A stretch of 64,000 nucleotides of DNA from JAFGDH01 sp964441265 (lineage in GTDB: Archaea > Aenigmatarchaeota > Aenigmatarchaeia > QMZP01 > QMZT01): assembly GCA_964441265.1 (NCBI GenBank), contig CAYYKJ010000004.1:75627-139626 (forward strand), given 5' to 3'. Every line of letters starts with the position of its first letter. The stretch's first letter is position 1. Positions 17,299-24,333 of the stretch are shown in pieces. Below the pieces are notes generated by a model, which made no database searches, had not been told where the DNA came from, and worked only from the letters and a program-made list of their open reading frames with translations. Position numbers and translations under genes: made by a program.

Positions 17299-17610
17299 AT
17301 GAAAGAAAACAGGGGGAACGGCAAAGGTAGATGTAACCAATATCGTGGATCCGTTTCAGTGAAATCCGGATACAATGACCTGGTTCTGACCATATTCTAC
17401 AAAAGCGAAGAATTGGAAAATTTCAATGAACATGTCGAAAGGGGGGAATACTCCACGGGACTCAAGATAATCGATTCCGCGTGGTCCAAGGTGCCGGTAA
17501 AATTAAGCCACGACATAAAAGCGAACAAAGTGAAAAGTGAAGTGCAAAAAAGTATAAAAAAATATCAGACTGAGAATGTAACGGATGAAGTCCTAGCCCC
17601 ATCTCTCTGA
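17299..17610 (+). CDS. Hypothetical protein, 103 aa, in cassette between FNR-gene ends
   Basis: Starts MKENRGNGKGRCNQYRGS and ends ENVTDEVLAPSL; lysine-rich C-terminal helix, no recognised family, A+T-rich. ATATAAAAG at 17268-17276 gives leaderless TATA spacing to ATG 17299. Its last 18 bases overlap the 3' end of the convergent FNR-like gene. Upstream lies a decayed copy of that same 3' end, so the gene sits inside a roughly 415-bp direct-repeat-flanked cassette. Confidence 0.55.
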   Translation: MKENRGNGKGRCNQYRGSVSVKSGYNDLVLTIFYKSEELENFNEHVERGEYSTGLKIIDSAWSKVPVKLSHDIKANKVKSEVQKSIKKYQTENVTDEVLAPSL

Positions 17611-18315
17611 TTTTATCCTTTCCTCTTTGACCCCGATCTTCTCCAGCATGCCATGGACCGACTCCACCATCTTCGGCGGGCCGCACAGGTAGAACATACT
17701 GTCCCTGTTCATGTCACCCTTTATCGTCTCTTCCAGAAATTCGGCGTCCATTCTTCCGGTCCTCCCGTCCCATTTCTCTTCTGACGTCCAGGGGCGGGTG
17801 ATGGTGACCACGAACCTGAATTTATCAGACTTCTCGGCCAGGGAAAAGAATTCATCCCTGAATATTATGCAACCTGGATTCCTGGCGGAGTATATGAGCG
17901 TGATGTTGTAGTCAAGACCATCCTCGACGGTGTGCCTCACCATGCCGGAGAAGGCGGCGATCCCGGTGCCCCCGGCGATGAAGACCAGGTTCTTGCACCT
18001 GCACTCGTCGAAGCAGAACATGCCCATGGGACCGCTCGCCTTGATGGTGTCCCCCTTCCCCATCTTCCAGAGGACCGGGCTGAATTTCCCCTCCGGGTAT
18101 ACCTTGAAGGTTATTTCGAAGTATTCCCTGCGGGAGGGGGAGGAAGATACGGAATAGGACCTGGTAACCTTCTCGCCGTCTATCTCCCTGGTCAGCTGCA
18201 CGAACTGGCCGGGGTTGAAATCCATGGGCTTATCTGGCCTGAAGCGGAAGGTCTTGACGCTCTCGGTCTCCTTCCGGACGTCCACGATTTCGAGAAGCAT
18301 GTCTTTGACTGGCAT
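17593..18315 (-). CDS. FAD/NAD(P)-binding oxidoreductase, ferredoxin reductase-type
   Basis: 240 aa of the FNR superfamily. The FAD domain carries the TRSYSVSSSP motif (R-x-Y-S) after PGQFVQLT. The NAD(P) domain has LVFIAGGTGIAAFSGMV, and FYLCGPPKMVESV is the usual CGP motif near the C-terminus. No 2Fe-2S motif is present, so it must pass electrons to a separate partner. It could be a ferredoxin/flavodoxin reductase or an electron-transfer subunit of another enzyme. The C-terminal end is duplicated in decayed form at 17184-17254. Confidence 0.85.
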   Translation of the reverse strand: MPVKDMLLEIVDVRKETESVKTFRFRPDKPMDFNPGQFVQLTREIDGEKVTRSYSVSSSPSRREYFEITFKVYPEGKFSPVLWKMGKGDTIKASGPMGMFCFDECRCKNLVFIAGGTGIAAFSGMVRHTVEDGLDYNITLIYSARNPGCIIFRDEFFSLAEKSDKFRFVVTITRPWTSEEKWDGRTGRMDAEFLEETIKGDMNRDSMFYLCGPPKMVESVHGMLEKIGVKEERIKSERWG

Positions 18316-18336
18316 AATAATTATTTTGCGCTCATA

Positions 18337-19059
18337 CTATTTTAATTTGTCATCCGGCTCAGAATCAGCATGATTTTTCCTATCCCCCAGAGGGTTAAAA
18401 TACTTATCGAGATAAAAATCTGAAATTTTTCCAATCGCATAAGCGCTTGAACCCGGATCCATACGGTCACGCAAGAACAAATCCGTCCAGTTCTTGGAGT
18501 ATCTTGCAAGTTCACCGATCTTAAGCAGCCTCTGGGAATCATTGGGCTTAAGCAGCTTGAACAGTCCCCTGTTTTCGTAGACCAAGTTGACCTTATTTTC
18601 GAATATCATCAGTCTTTCACGCGCAGCATTGAAAAATTCTTCGACATTATTCCCCAGCTCTTCCGTCCTTGATTCCAACCTCCTTTTTTTCATGTCCCGG
18701 AAGAATACAAATTTATCTCCGTATAAACGCTTTTCTTCAGCCGACGCATCCTCAAGAAAAGAAACATAATCCTCAAAGAGCCCCGCATAATCACTCTTCA
18801 GTCTTTCAGCCAAAAGGTGCCCGGAATCCATTATGTTTGTGTGAGAAGGCGATGAAAAGAATTTGTCCCTGATTTTTCTGAAAAATCCTGGAACCGGTCC
18901 TGTTTTTTCTCCGATGGTATGTTCTCCTTTTTCGTCTTTGCGCTTCTGGGAAAATATGCTCGTGGAGATGTATCCGCTCGCCCTGTCGATCGAACGGAAA
19001 AAATTATCACTGCGATAATCGATCGATCCTGCGTAATCATTGAAATGCCTTTTCTTCAT
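18337..19059 (-). CDS. Hypothetical helical protein, 240 aa
   Basis: Starts MKKRHFNDYAGSIDYRSDNFF; highly charged and helical (SAEEKRLYGDKFVFFRDMKKRRLESRTEEL style segments), no membrane segment, no known family. A TTG at 19077 is an alternative start. A+T-richer than the neighbouring enzyme genes. It lies between the FNR-like gene and two PQQ-propeller genes on the same strand, but there is no functional link visible. Confidence 0.5.
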   Translation of the reverse strand: MKKRHFNDYAGSIDYRSDNFFRSIDRASGYISTSIFSQKRKDEKGEHTIGEKTGPVPGFFRKIRDKFFSSPSHTNIMDSGHLLAERLKSDYAGLFEDYVSFLEDASAEEKRLYGDKFVFFRDMKKRRLESRTEELGNNVEEFFNAARERLMIFENKVNLVYENRGLFKLLKPNDSQRLLKIGELARYSKNWTDLFLRDRMDPGSSAYAIGKISDFYLDKYFNPLGDRKNHADSEPDDKLK

Positions 19060-19096
19060 CTGAAATAAGAGCGCCAAAAGGTTAAATATGCTTCGG

Positions 19097-20365
19097 TCAG
19101 GCGTATTCGCTCCTGGTCTCGTAATCGGTCTCTATGACGTATTCGCTCTTCACGGAGTACTCGCTCTCTATGTTGAGATTTCCCGCGTCCTCTGCTCCGT
19201 ATTTCTCCCCAGTTTCCTCCTCCGCGCTCTCCTTGGTCATGGTGATCTCGTATTCCTCGTAGAAACCGGGTCCCGTTGACCGGCGGAGAGTGGAAGTGGC
19301 GAACTTCCAGAGTTCCTTTCCTGTCTTTGCATCCAGGCAGTATACGTGGCAGTCCCAGGAAGAGAAATAGAGCATGTTCTTCCAGACCACCGGACACCAG
19401 AAGACCGGGCCGTCCGTCTTGAACCTCCACAGCTCCTTCCCGTCCATGCCGAGGCAGTACATGTTGGTGTCCTCCGACCCCACGTATATCCTTCCCCCGT
19501 GGATGTAGGGGGCGGCCGAAAGTAATCCTGTGTTGAACCTCCATATCTCCTTGCCTTCCATGTTCAGCGCATACAGGGCGCCGTCCCTGCTGTGCTGATA
19601 AAGAATCCCGTCGTGAAAGATTGGCCCGGCAGCCGAGCCGTATTTCCCTGTCCTGAATCTCCAGATTTCCTTTCCTGTCTCCGCGCCGATGCAGTAGAGG
19701 TAGTTGTCGAAGCTGCCGAAATAGATTCTTCCCTCTCGGGCAAGTATGCCGACGCAATAGATTTCATCTCCGGTCTTGAATCTCCATATCTCCTTTCCCT
19801 CCCCGGATACGCAGTACATGAATCCGTCAAAGGAACCTATGTATACCCTCCCCCTGTAAACAGCGGGGGAGCCCGCTATGTCACCACCCGTCCGGAATTT
19901 CCATATGAGCTTTCCCGTGCGCTTGTCCAGGCAGTAAAGGAAGGAGTCCCTGGAGCCGAAATACATCCTCTCCCCGCTGACGGCGACGCAGCTGAGTATC
20001 TTGTCCCCGGTCTTGTATTTCCAGACCTCCTCCCCGGTCTCCGCATTTATCGCGTACATGAATCCGTCATAAGAGCCGATGTAAAGGATGCCCTCGCTTA
20101 TCACCGGGGAGCTCTCCATTATTATCCCGTTCGTCCTGAACCTCCAGAGCTCCTCGGTACTTTCCGCATCGATGCAGTAGATGTTGTGGTCCATGGCACC
20201 GAAATAGAGTTTCCCCTCGTGAATTAGGAGTTTCTGGTCGATCGATCCCCCTGAGGTTATCCTGAAAACCCTGCTGAAGCTCCTGGTCTTCCTGACTTCG
20301 AAATCCTCCAGCTCCACGGAAAAACCGGAGAAACCGGAGTCAGGGACGTCAGCTCCGAAATCCAT
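19097..20365 (-). CDS. PQQ-repeat beta-propeller protein A
   Basis: 422 aa built of about eight repeats of the pattern G-x-V/I-Y-F-G-S-x-D-x-x-L/M-Y-C-x-x-x-x-G-K-E-x-W-R-F-x-T-G, the PQQ-binding-like propeller found in BamB and in quinoprotein dehydrogenases. There is no signal peptide, so it may be cytoplasmic or use another export route. Residues needed for PQQ/Ca catalysis are not obvious, so a binding or scaffold role is likelier than an enzyme. The last 22 residues (ending ETDYETRSEYA) are identical to those of the paralogue. A TATA-like box at 20386-20395 suggests its own leaderless promoter. Confidence 0.8.
   Translation of the reverse strand: MDFGADVPDSGFSGFSVELEDFEVRKTRSFSRVFRITSGGSIDQKLLIHEGKLYFGAMDHNIYCIDAESTEELWRFRTNGIIMESSPVISEGILYIGSYDGFMYAINAETGEEVWKYKTGDKILSCVAVSGERMYFGSRDSFLYCLDKRTGKLIWKFRTGGDIAGSPAVYRGRVYIGSFDGFMYCVSGEGKEIWRFKTGDEIYCVGILAREGRIYFGSFDNYLYCIGAETGKEIWRFRTGKYGSAAGPIFHDGILYQHSRDGALYALNMEGKEIWRFNTGLLSAAPYIHGGRIYVGSEDTNMYCLGMDGKELWRFKTDGPVFWCPVVWKNMLYFSSWDCHVYCLDAKTGKELWKFATSTLRRSTGPGFYEEYEITMTKESAEEETGEKYGAEDAGNLNIESEYSVKSEYVIETDYETRSEYA
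19099..19165. repeat. 67-bp identical gene-3'-end repeat, copy 1
   Basis: Perfect copy of 20398-20464 in direct orientation. It covers the last 22 codons plus one base of the stop of PQQ protein A. Sequence on both sides is different. The tail it encodes is itself made of S-E-Y / T-D-Y / S-E-Y units. Confidence 0.9.
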
Positions 20366-20395
20366 GTTTAGAAATTGAACGGTGAATTAATATAC

Positions 20396-21655
20396 CTAGG
20401 CGTATTCGCTCCTGGTCTCGTAATCGGTCTCTATGACGTATTCGCTCTTCACGGAGTACTCGCTTTCCGCGGAACCGCCGGAGAGATCGACCGAGTATTT
20501 CTCCTCTTCGTCACTTTCTTCGCCTTCCGCGTCCCTTTTTATCTCCACCTCGAAGATGTCGTTGGTGGGAGGCAGGTATGCCTGGGAGAGGGAGGATGAA
20601 TCGTACTTCCAGCGGACCTTTCCGGTATCCATGTCGACACAGTAATAATGGCAGTCCCAGCAGCCAAAGCATACGCATCCCCCGAAGAATTCCGGGAAAT
20701 CAAAAACCTCCGCGCCGGCCCGGAACCTCCAGAGCTCCTTGCCGTCCGTGTTCAGGCAGTACAGATTCCCATCTTCCGAGCCGAAACAGAGCTTCCCTTC
20801 ACGGACGGAAACCCCCGCAACCAGGCCTTCCGCCCGGAACCTCCAGAGCTCCTTCCCTTCCATGGTGAGGGCATAGAGTATGCCGTCCCTGCTCGGAAAA
20901 TAAAGCACTCCCCCGTGCTCTCTCAGCCTGCCGCCGCTCCCGTAAACACCGAACCTGAACTTCCAGCGGATTTTCCCAGTTCCGGCATCAACTGCATAAA
21001 AGTAATTGTCGAAGGAGCCGAAGTAAACGGTCCCTTCGTGGAGCAGGGGAGGGCCGAAGAGCTGGATGTGGTCCCCGGTCTTCACTCTCCAGAGTTCCCT
21101 TCCGTCCGAAGAGAGACAGTAAAAATTGCCGTCGAACGACCCGAAATATACCCTGCCCCCGGAAACGCAGGCGCTCGACCCGATGTCCCCGCCCGTCCTG
21201 AACCTCCAGACCTGCCTGCCAGATTCCCCGTCGACGCAGTAGAGGCAGCAGTCCCTGGAACCGAAAAAGACCCTGCCCCCCGAAGAGGTGAGGGGCCTGC
21301 ATATCTCTCCCCCGGACTCGAACCTCCACAGCTCCTTTCCGGTCTTCCTGTCCAGACAGTAAAGGTTCCTGTCGAAGGAACCGAAAAAGACCCTATTCCC
21401 GGAGAAGCACGGGCTTCCTATTATCCTGTCGTTGGCCCTGAACCTCCAGAGCGCTTTACCGGTCTTTAGGTCGAGGGCGTGGAAATACCCGTTGCAGTCC
21501 CCGAAATATGCGATCCCGTCCATCTCTGCCGAATAGAGTATCGACCCCCCAGAACCTATCCTCCACTGGCGGTCGAAATCCCTCGTCTTCCTTATCTCGA
21601 AATCCTCCAGTTCGGCGGAGAAGTCGCCGAATACGTCGCCAGTGTCCATGTTCAT
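20396..21655 (-). CDS. PQQ-repeat beta-propeller protein B
   Basis: 419 aa, paralogue of the protein at 19097-20365 with the same repeat design (VYFGSFDGNFYCL, GKELWRFRAG) and a shared N-terminal segment (ELEDFEIRKTRDF against ELEDFEVRKTRSF). Identity over the propeller is moderate, while the C-terminal 22 codons are identical at nucleotide level. No signal peptide. GATTTAATG about 25 bases before the ATG serves as a TATA box. The pair may form a heteromeric or alternately used binding platform; this is inference. Confidence 0.8.
   Translation of the reverse strand: MNMDTGDVFGDFSAELEDFEIRKTRDFDRQWRIGSGGSILYSAEMDGIAYFGDCNGYFHALDLKTGKALWRFRANDRIIGSPCFSGNRVFFGSFDRNLYCLDRKTGKELWRFESGGEICRPLTSSGGRVFFGSRDCCLYCVDGESGRQVWRFRTGGDIGSSACVSGGRVYFGSFDGNFYCLSSDGRELWRVKTGDHIQLFGPPLLHEGTVYFGSFDNYFYAVDAGTGKIRWKFRFGVYGSGGRLREHGGVLYFPSRDGILYALTMEGKELWRFRAEGLVAGVSVREGKLCFGSEDGNLYCLNTDGKELWRFRAGAEVFDFPEFFGGCVCFGCWDCHYYCVDMDTGKVRWKYDSSSLSQAYLPPTNDIFEVEIKRDAEGEESDEEEKYSVDLSGGSAESEYSVKSEYVIETDYETRSEYA
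20398..20464. repeat. 67-bp identical gene-3'-end repeat, copy 2
   Basis: Perfect copy of 19099-19165; 3' end of PQQ protein B. The stop codons differ (TAG here, TGA in copy 1), so identity begins just inside the genes. The two copies flank the whole of PQQ gene A. Confidence 0.9.
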
Positions 21656-21683
21656 GTTTATACATTTTCAAAAAGCATTAAAT

Positions 21684-21746
21684 CCTTTTTAACTCCCGGA
21701 ACAACATTCTGTCATAAAAGAGGTTTCCTCCTCCGTTCTGAAGAAG
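21684..21746. repeat. 63-bp direct repeat, outer copy with broken start codon
   Basis: 61 of 63 bases match 22869-22931, which is the promoter and first 11 codons of the NAD(P)HX dehydratase gene. Here the ATG is changed to ATA and a second base differs, and the reading frame is not continued. It marks the left edge of the nucleotidyltransferase cassette. Confidence 0.92.
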
Positions 21747-21750
21747 GCCA

Positions 21751-22374
21751 TCACAATGTGTCCGACCACAGCTCATTGACCGTGTAGTTAATCTTGTTCT
21801 TGTTAAGGAAACCGACTATTTCCTTTCTCTTCTCCATGGGCACGAGGATCGTGGCCTTTGCCAGCTTCCTGCCACCGAGCTTTTTCACCAGGCCCTTTCC
21901 GATATATGTCTTTTCCCCGATTTTTTGCCTGTATCCGTACAGCTTCCTCCATATGCTCATCTGCCTGGACGGCCCGAACCTGCTGACATCTATCCTGATC
22001 AAAAGATAATAACTGACCCCTTCCGGCATATCATTGTATTTCCCGTACAGCAGCATACCCGAGCTTATCACGTCACGCCTCAGAGACCATTTTTCAAGAT
22101 CGCCGACCTTGACAGAGATTTCGTTCTTTATTCCCCTGATTCTCCACATCTCTTGTATTTTTGATTCTCTGAACAGTTTAAGCAGTCCGTTTATTTCCTC
22201 TTCGATATCCTCGGTCGTGTCTATAAACAGATCAATGTCGGATTCCTCCCCCCACGTCCCCCGGGCAACCGAACCGAAAAGTATTATTTTATCGATTTTC
22301 CCGCCCGTTTTGCTGTCCATGAGGAACGAGGCAAAGCTCATCGCGTAACCGATGAGAGATTCCCTTCCCGGCAT
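21751..22374 (-). CDS. Nucleotidyltransferase (MNT-type) domain protein
   Basis: 207 aa. Residues about 35-65 hold the minimal nucleotidyltransferase signature IILFGSVARGTWGEESDIDLFI, i.e. G-S-x10-D-x-D, the metal-binding triad start. The C-terminal half (RIDVSRFGPSRQ...KLGGRKLAKATILVPMEKRKEIV) is an extra domain, so it is longer than the ~100-aa MNT antitoxins. Such proteins AMPylate or otherwise modify a partner or tRNA. The ATG overlaps the TGA of the upstream gene by one base (TGATG), typical of a two-gene toxin-antitoxin operon. Toxin-antitoxin role is inference. Confidence 0.7.
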   Translation of the reverse strand: MPGRESLIGYAMSFASFLMDSKTGGKIDKIILFGSVARGTWGEESDIDLFIDTTEDIEEEINGLLKLFRESKIQEMWRIRGIKNEISVKVGDLEKWSLRRDVISSGMLLYGKYNDMPEGVSYYLLIRIDVSRFGPSRQMSIWRKLYGYRQKIGEKTYIGKGLVKKLGGRKLAKATILVPMEKRKEIVGFLNKNKINYTVNELWSDTL

Positions 22375-22760
22375 CACATCATCTCCTTCAGTTCTTCTTC
22401 GAGCGACCGGAAGAGCTTCAGGGCATCTTTTATCTTCCCCGCAGGTTTCGGAATGCCATACGACAGGCTTTCGCAAAGCCTTTCCAGTTCTATCATTTTC
22501 ATGATAATTTTTTTCTTGCCTCTGAATTCAGGCAACTTTTCAAGCACCCTTTCGGATTTGAACCACGTGTGGTTTATCTGGAAACCCTCGTCTATCTTCC
22601 TCTCCCTGTGCAAACGGGCAGAAAGCAATTCGGTAATCGCTTTCGAAGCGTTGTCCCCCACAATCCTCTGGGAATTATCGATCCCCCAGACTTCCACTCC
22701 CCATTTCATTATAGTCTCCTTCCTTTCCTCGAATGCTTCCAGGTGGTATCCGGATTTCAT
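22374..22760 (-). CDS. Partner protein of the nucleotidyltransferase, 128 aa
   Basis: Helical protein starting MKSGYHLEAFEERKETIMKW, translated first in the operon and coupled to the nucleotidyltransferase gene. By position and size it would be the HEPN-type partner, but I do not see a clear R-x4-6-H motif, so I leave the family open. A TATA-like CTATATAAAG lies about 24 bases upstream within a repeated motif. A+T-rich. If the pair is a toxin-antitoxin system, this is the candidate toxin or substrate. Confidence 0.5.
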   Translation of the reverse strand: MKSGYHLEAFEERKETIMKWGVEVWGIDNSQRIVGDNASKAITELLSARLHRERKIDEGFQINHTWFKSERVLEKLPEFRGKKKIIMKMIELERLCESLSYGIPKPAGKIKDALKLFRSLEEELKEMM

Positions 22761-22772
22761 GCTGCATTTTTG

Positions 22773-22852
22773 GTAAGTTGCTATATAAAGTTTTCGTTAG
22801 TTTCTTACATATATAAGTTACTATATAAATTTTATGTAAGTTACTTTACAAA
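22773..22852. promoter_or_regulatory. Three TAAGTT-box repeats upstream of the cassette operon
   Basis: GTAAGTTGCTATATAA (22773-22788), ATAAGTTACTATATAA (22813-22828) and GTAAGTTACTTTACAA (22837-22852) are direct repeats. The first overlaps the likely TATA box of the 22760 gene, and the third contains the inverted pair TGTAA/TTACA. They look like operators for an autoregulated module. Confidence 0.5.
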
Positions 22853-22868
22853 TAAGTATTAACGCAAC

Positions 22869-22931
22869 CCTTTTTAACTCCCGGAACAACATTCTGTCAT
22901 GAAAGAGGTTTCCTCCTCCATTCTGAAGAAG
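22869..22931. repeat. 63-bp direct repeat, functional copy at the dehydratase gene
   Basis: Contains the TTTTTAACTC promoter element, the ATG at 22899 and the first 11 codons of the NAD(P)HX dehydratase gene. It matches 21684-21746 at 61 of 63 positions. Confidence 0.92.
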
Positions 22932-23738
22932 ATCTACAGGCCCAGATCGAAGTACAGCAAGAAAGGGGACTTCGGGAAGCTGCTGATCATCGGGGGCAGC
23001 CATGAATACTCAGGAGCCCCCGCGCTGGCGGCTTTCTCGGCCATGGCCTCGCTCCGCTCCGGCGCCGACATCGTGACCGTAGTGGCTCCGAAGAGGGCGG
23101 CGGACATCGTGGCGTCCTTCTCCCCGAACCTGATAACCGAGCCAGTGGAGGGGAAATTCTTCACGACCAAGCACACAGACCAGATCCTTGAGCTCTCAAA
23201 GAAGTTCGATGCACTTTGCATCGGTTCAGGACTCGGAACGGAGAAGGAGACCTTCAGGTTCGTGAAAAAGCTCATATCCAGGATCAGGAAGCCCTGCGTG
23301 GTGGATGCCGATGCGATAAAGGCGCTGAAAAAGAAGGAACTGGGAAAGAATTTCGTACTGACGCCCCACTCATACGAATTCTACAGCCTCACCGGGGAGA
23401 AACCCAAGACGGGACTGACATCCAGGATAAGCATCGTTGAGAAGGTCTCCAAGAGAATCAGGTCGACCATCCTCCTCAAAGGGGTCATAGACATAATCTC
23501 AGACGGCAGGCGGACCGCGATAAACAGGACGGGAAACCCCTACATGACGACCGGAGGGACCGGGGACGTGCTGACCGGTATATGCGGCTCCCTTCTCGCA
23601 CAGGGAAACAGGCCATTCGAGTCCGCCTGCGGGGCCGCCTTCATAACCGGGAGGGCGGGGGACCTGGCGGCGGCAGAGAAGAAGCAGGGCATGCTGGCGA
23701 CCGACGTGACAAAGAAGATACCCCAAGTGATCGCCTGA
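22899..23738 (+). CDS. ADP/ATP-dependent NAD(P)H-hydrate dehydratase
   Basis: 279 aa, the ribokinase-like C-terminal domain of the YjeF/Nnr family without the epimerase domain. It repairs hydrated NAD(P)H. Motifs are KLLIIGGSHEYSGAPALAA near the start, VVDADAIKAL, NFVLTPHSYEF and the anion hole/catalytic GGTGDVLTGICGSLLAQG. Length matches the archaeal stand-alone dehydratase. The promoter and first codons have been duplicated on the far side of the nucleotidyltransferase cassette, so this is the copy that remained in frame after that event. Confidence 0.88.
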   Translation: MKEVSSSILKKIYRPRSKYSKKGDFGKLLIIGGSHEYSGAPALAAFSAMASLRSGADIVTVVAPKRAADIVASFSPNLITEPVEGKFFTTKHTDQILELSKKFDALCIGSGLGTEKETFRFVKKLISRIRKPCVVDADAIKALKKKELGKNFVLTPHSYEFYSLTGEKPKTGLTSRISIVEKVSKRIRSTILLKGVIDIISDGRRTAINRTGNPYMTTGGTGDVLTGICGSLLAQGNRPFESACGAAFITGRAGDLAAAEKKQGMLATDVTKKIPQVIA

Positions 23739-23740
23739 TG

Positions 23741-23998
23741 TCACCTGAAGAGCTTCCCGTAGGTCTTGTTGAAGAAATTCTGCATGAAATCGTTTTCGGG
23801 GAAAGGATCGGAAAGGCACTCAACACTGTTTATGGGATGCTTTACATATTTGCTTAGTCTGTACAACGCCCCTTTAAAATCGTCACGATAGAACTTGTCA
23901 TAAATCTTCTTGGCCTTTTCGGCCTTTATTCCCCTCAACACGCGGGCGTTTTCCATGAAATTCCTGCGGAAGCTCCTGTTAGAGTCATGATTCATCAT
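23741..23998 (-). CDS. Hypothetical basic protein, 85 aa
   Basis: Starts MMNHDSNRSFRRNFMENARV; Arg/Lys/Phe-rich, helical, no known family. The ATG overlaps the TGA of the 42-aa gene upstream (ATGA), so both are in one operon. Its stop lies 2 bases from the convergent dehydratase gene. Confidence 0.5.
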   Translation of the reverse strand: MMNHDSNRSFRRNFMENARVLRGIKAEKAKKIYDKFYRDDFKGALYRLSKYVKHPINSVECLSDPFPENDFMQNFFNKTYGKLFR

Positions 23999-24123
23999 GG
24001 TGATGAAAACCAATCCCGGGTTCTGGGAAAAACCTTGAATGCATACCGCTTGTCCGAAGGGTCCTCCGACTGAATCCTCTCTTCATCGGGAACGTATCCC
24101 TTTCTCACGCTGTACTTCAACAT
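23995..24123 (-). CDS. Very small protein, 42 aa
   Basis: ATG 24123 opens a frame MLKYSVRKGYVPDEERIQSE... ending RTRDWFSSP and TGA at 23995, overlapping the next gene's ATG by 4 bases. TTTATTATTTT at 24141-24151 gives leaderless TATA spacing. The protein is charged with no membrane segment. The overlap and promoter support expression; it is too short for family recognition. Confidence 0.5.
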   Translation of the reverse strand: MLKYSVRKGYVPDEERIQSEDPSDKRYAFKVFPRTRDWFSSP

Positions 24124-24333
24124 AACTGATTTTACACTGAAAATAATAAATAAGCATAACCCCATGTTTGAGCCGGACGCATGGTCACGGAAAACCCATC
24201 AAACGTTCATGGCACGGAAGAATCTCTTGCTCTTCAGCTTCGCCGGCAGCATGGAATAAAACATCTCAATAACCGCTATATTACTGGGAGCGGACGTATA
24301 AATATCGCTGAATTCCAGAAAAATATCCCGATT
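24124..24333. other. Intergenic region, mostly featureless
   Basis: 210 bases, A+T-rich. It contains the promoter for the 42-aa gene. A weak 20-codon frame on the reverse strand (ATG at 24264, MFYSMLPAKLKSKRFFRA...) has a TATA-like ATTTATAC about 37 bases upstream, too weak to call as a gene. Confidence 0.3.

Larger units (their letters stand above)
21747..22868. mobile_element. Recombinase-less cassette carrying a nucleotidyltransferase gene pair
   Basis: 1,122 bp lie between the two 63-bp repeats. The segment contains exactly one operon (22760 to 21751, reverse strand) plus an A+T-rich upstream region with repeated motifs. The operon's stop codon is only 5 bases from the left repeat. No integrase, transposase or inverted terminal repeat is visible. 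The layout fits an insertion that re-created the 5' end of the target gene on one side; an alternative is unequal duplication followed by replacement. Confidence 0.6.

Noticed and set aside
22374..22760. Calling the nucleotidyltransferase partner a HEPN toxin
   Set aside because: No clear R-x4-6-H motif is seen, so only a positional argument remains.
24262..24327. Small reverse frame MFYSMLPAKLKSKRFF...
   Set aside because: Only 21 codons with weak promoter spacing; I could not tell it from chance.
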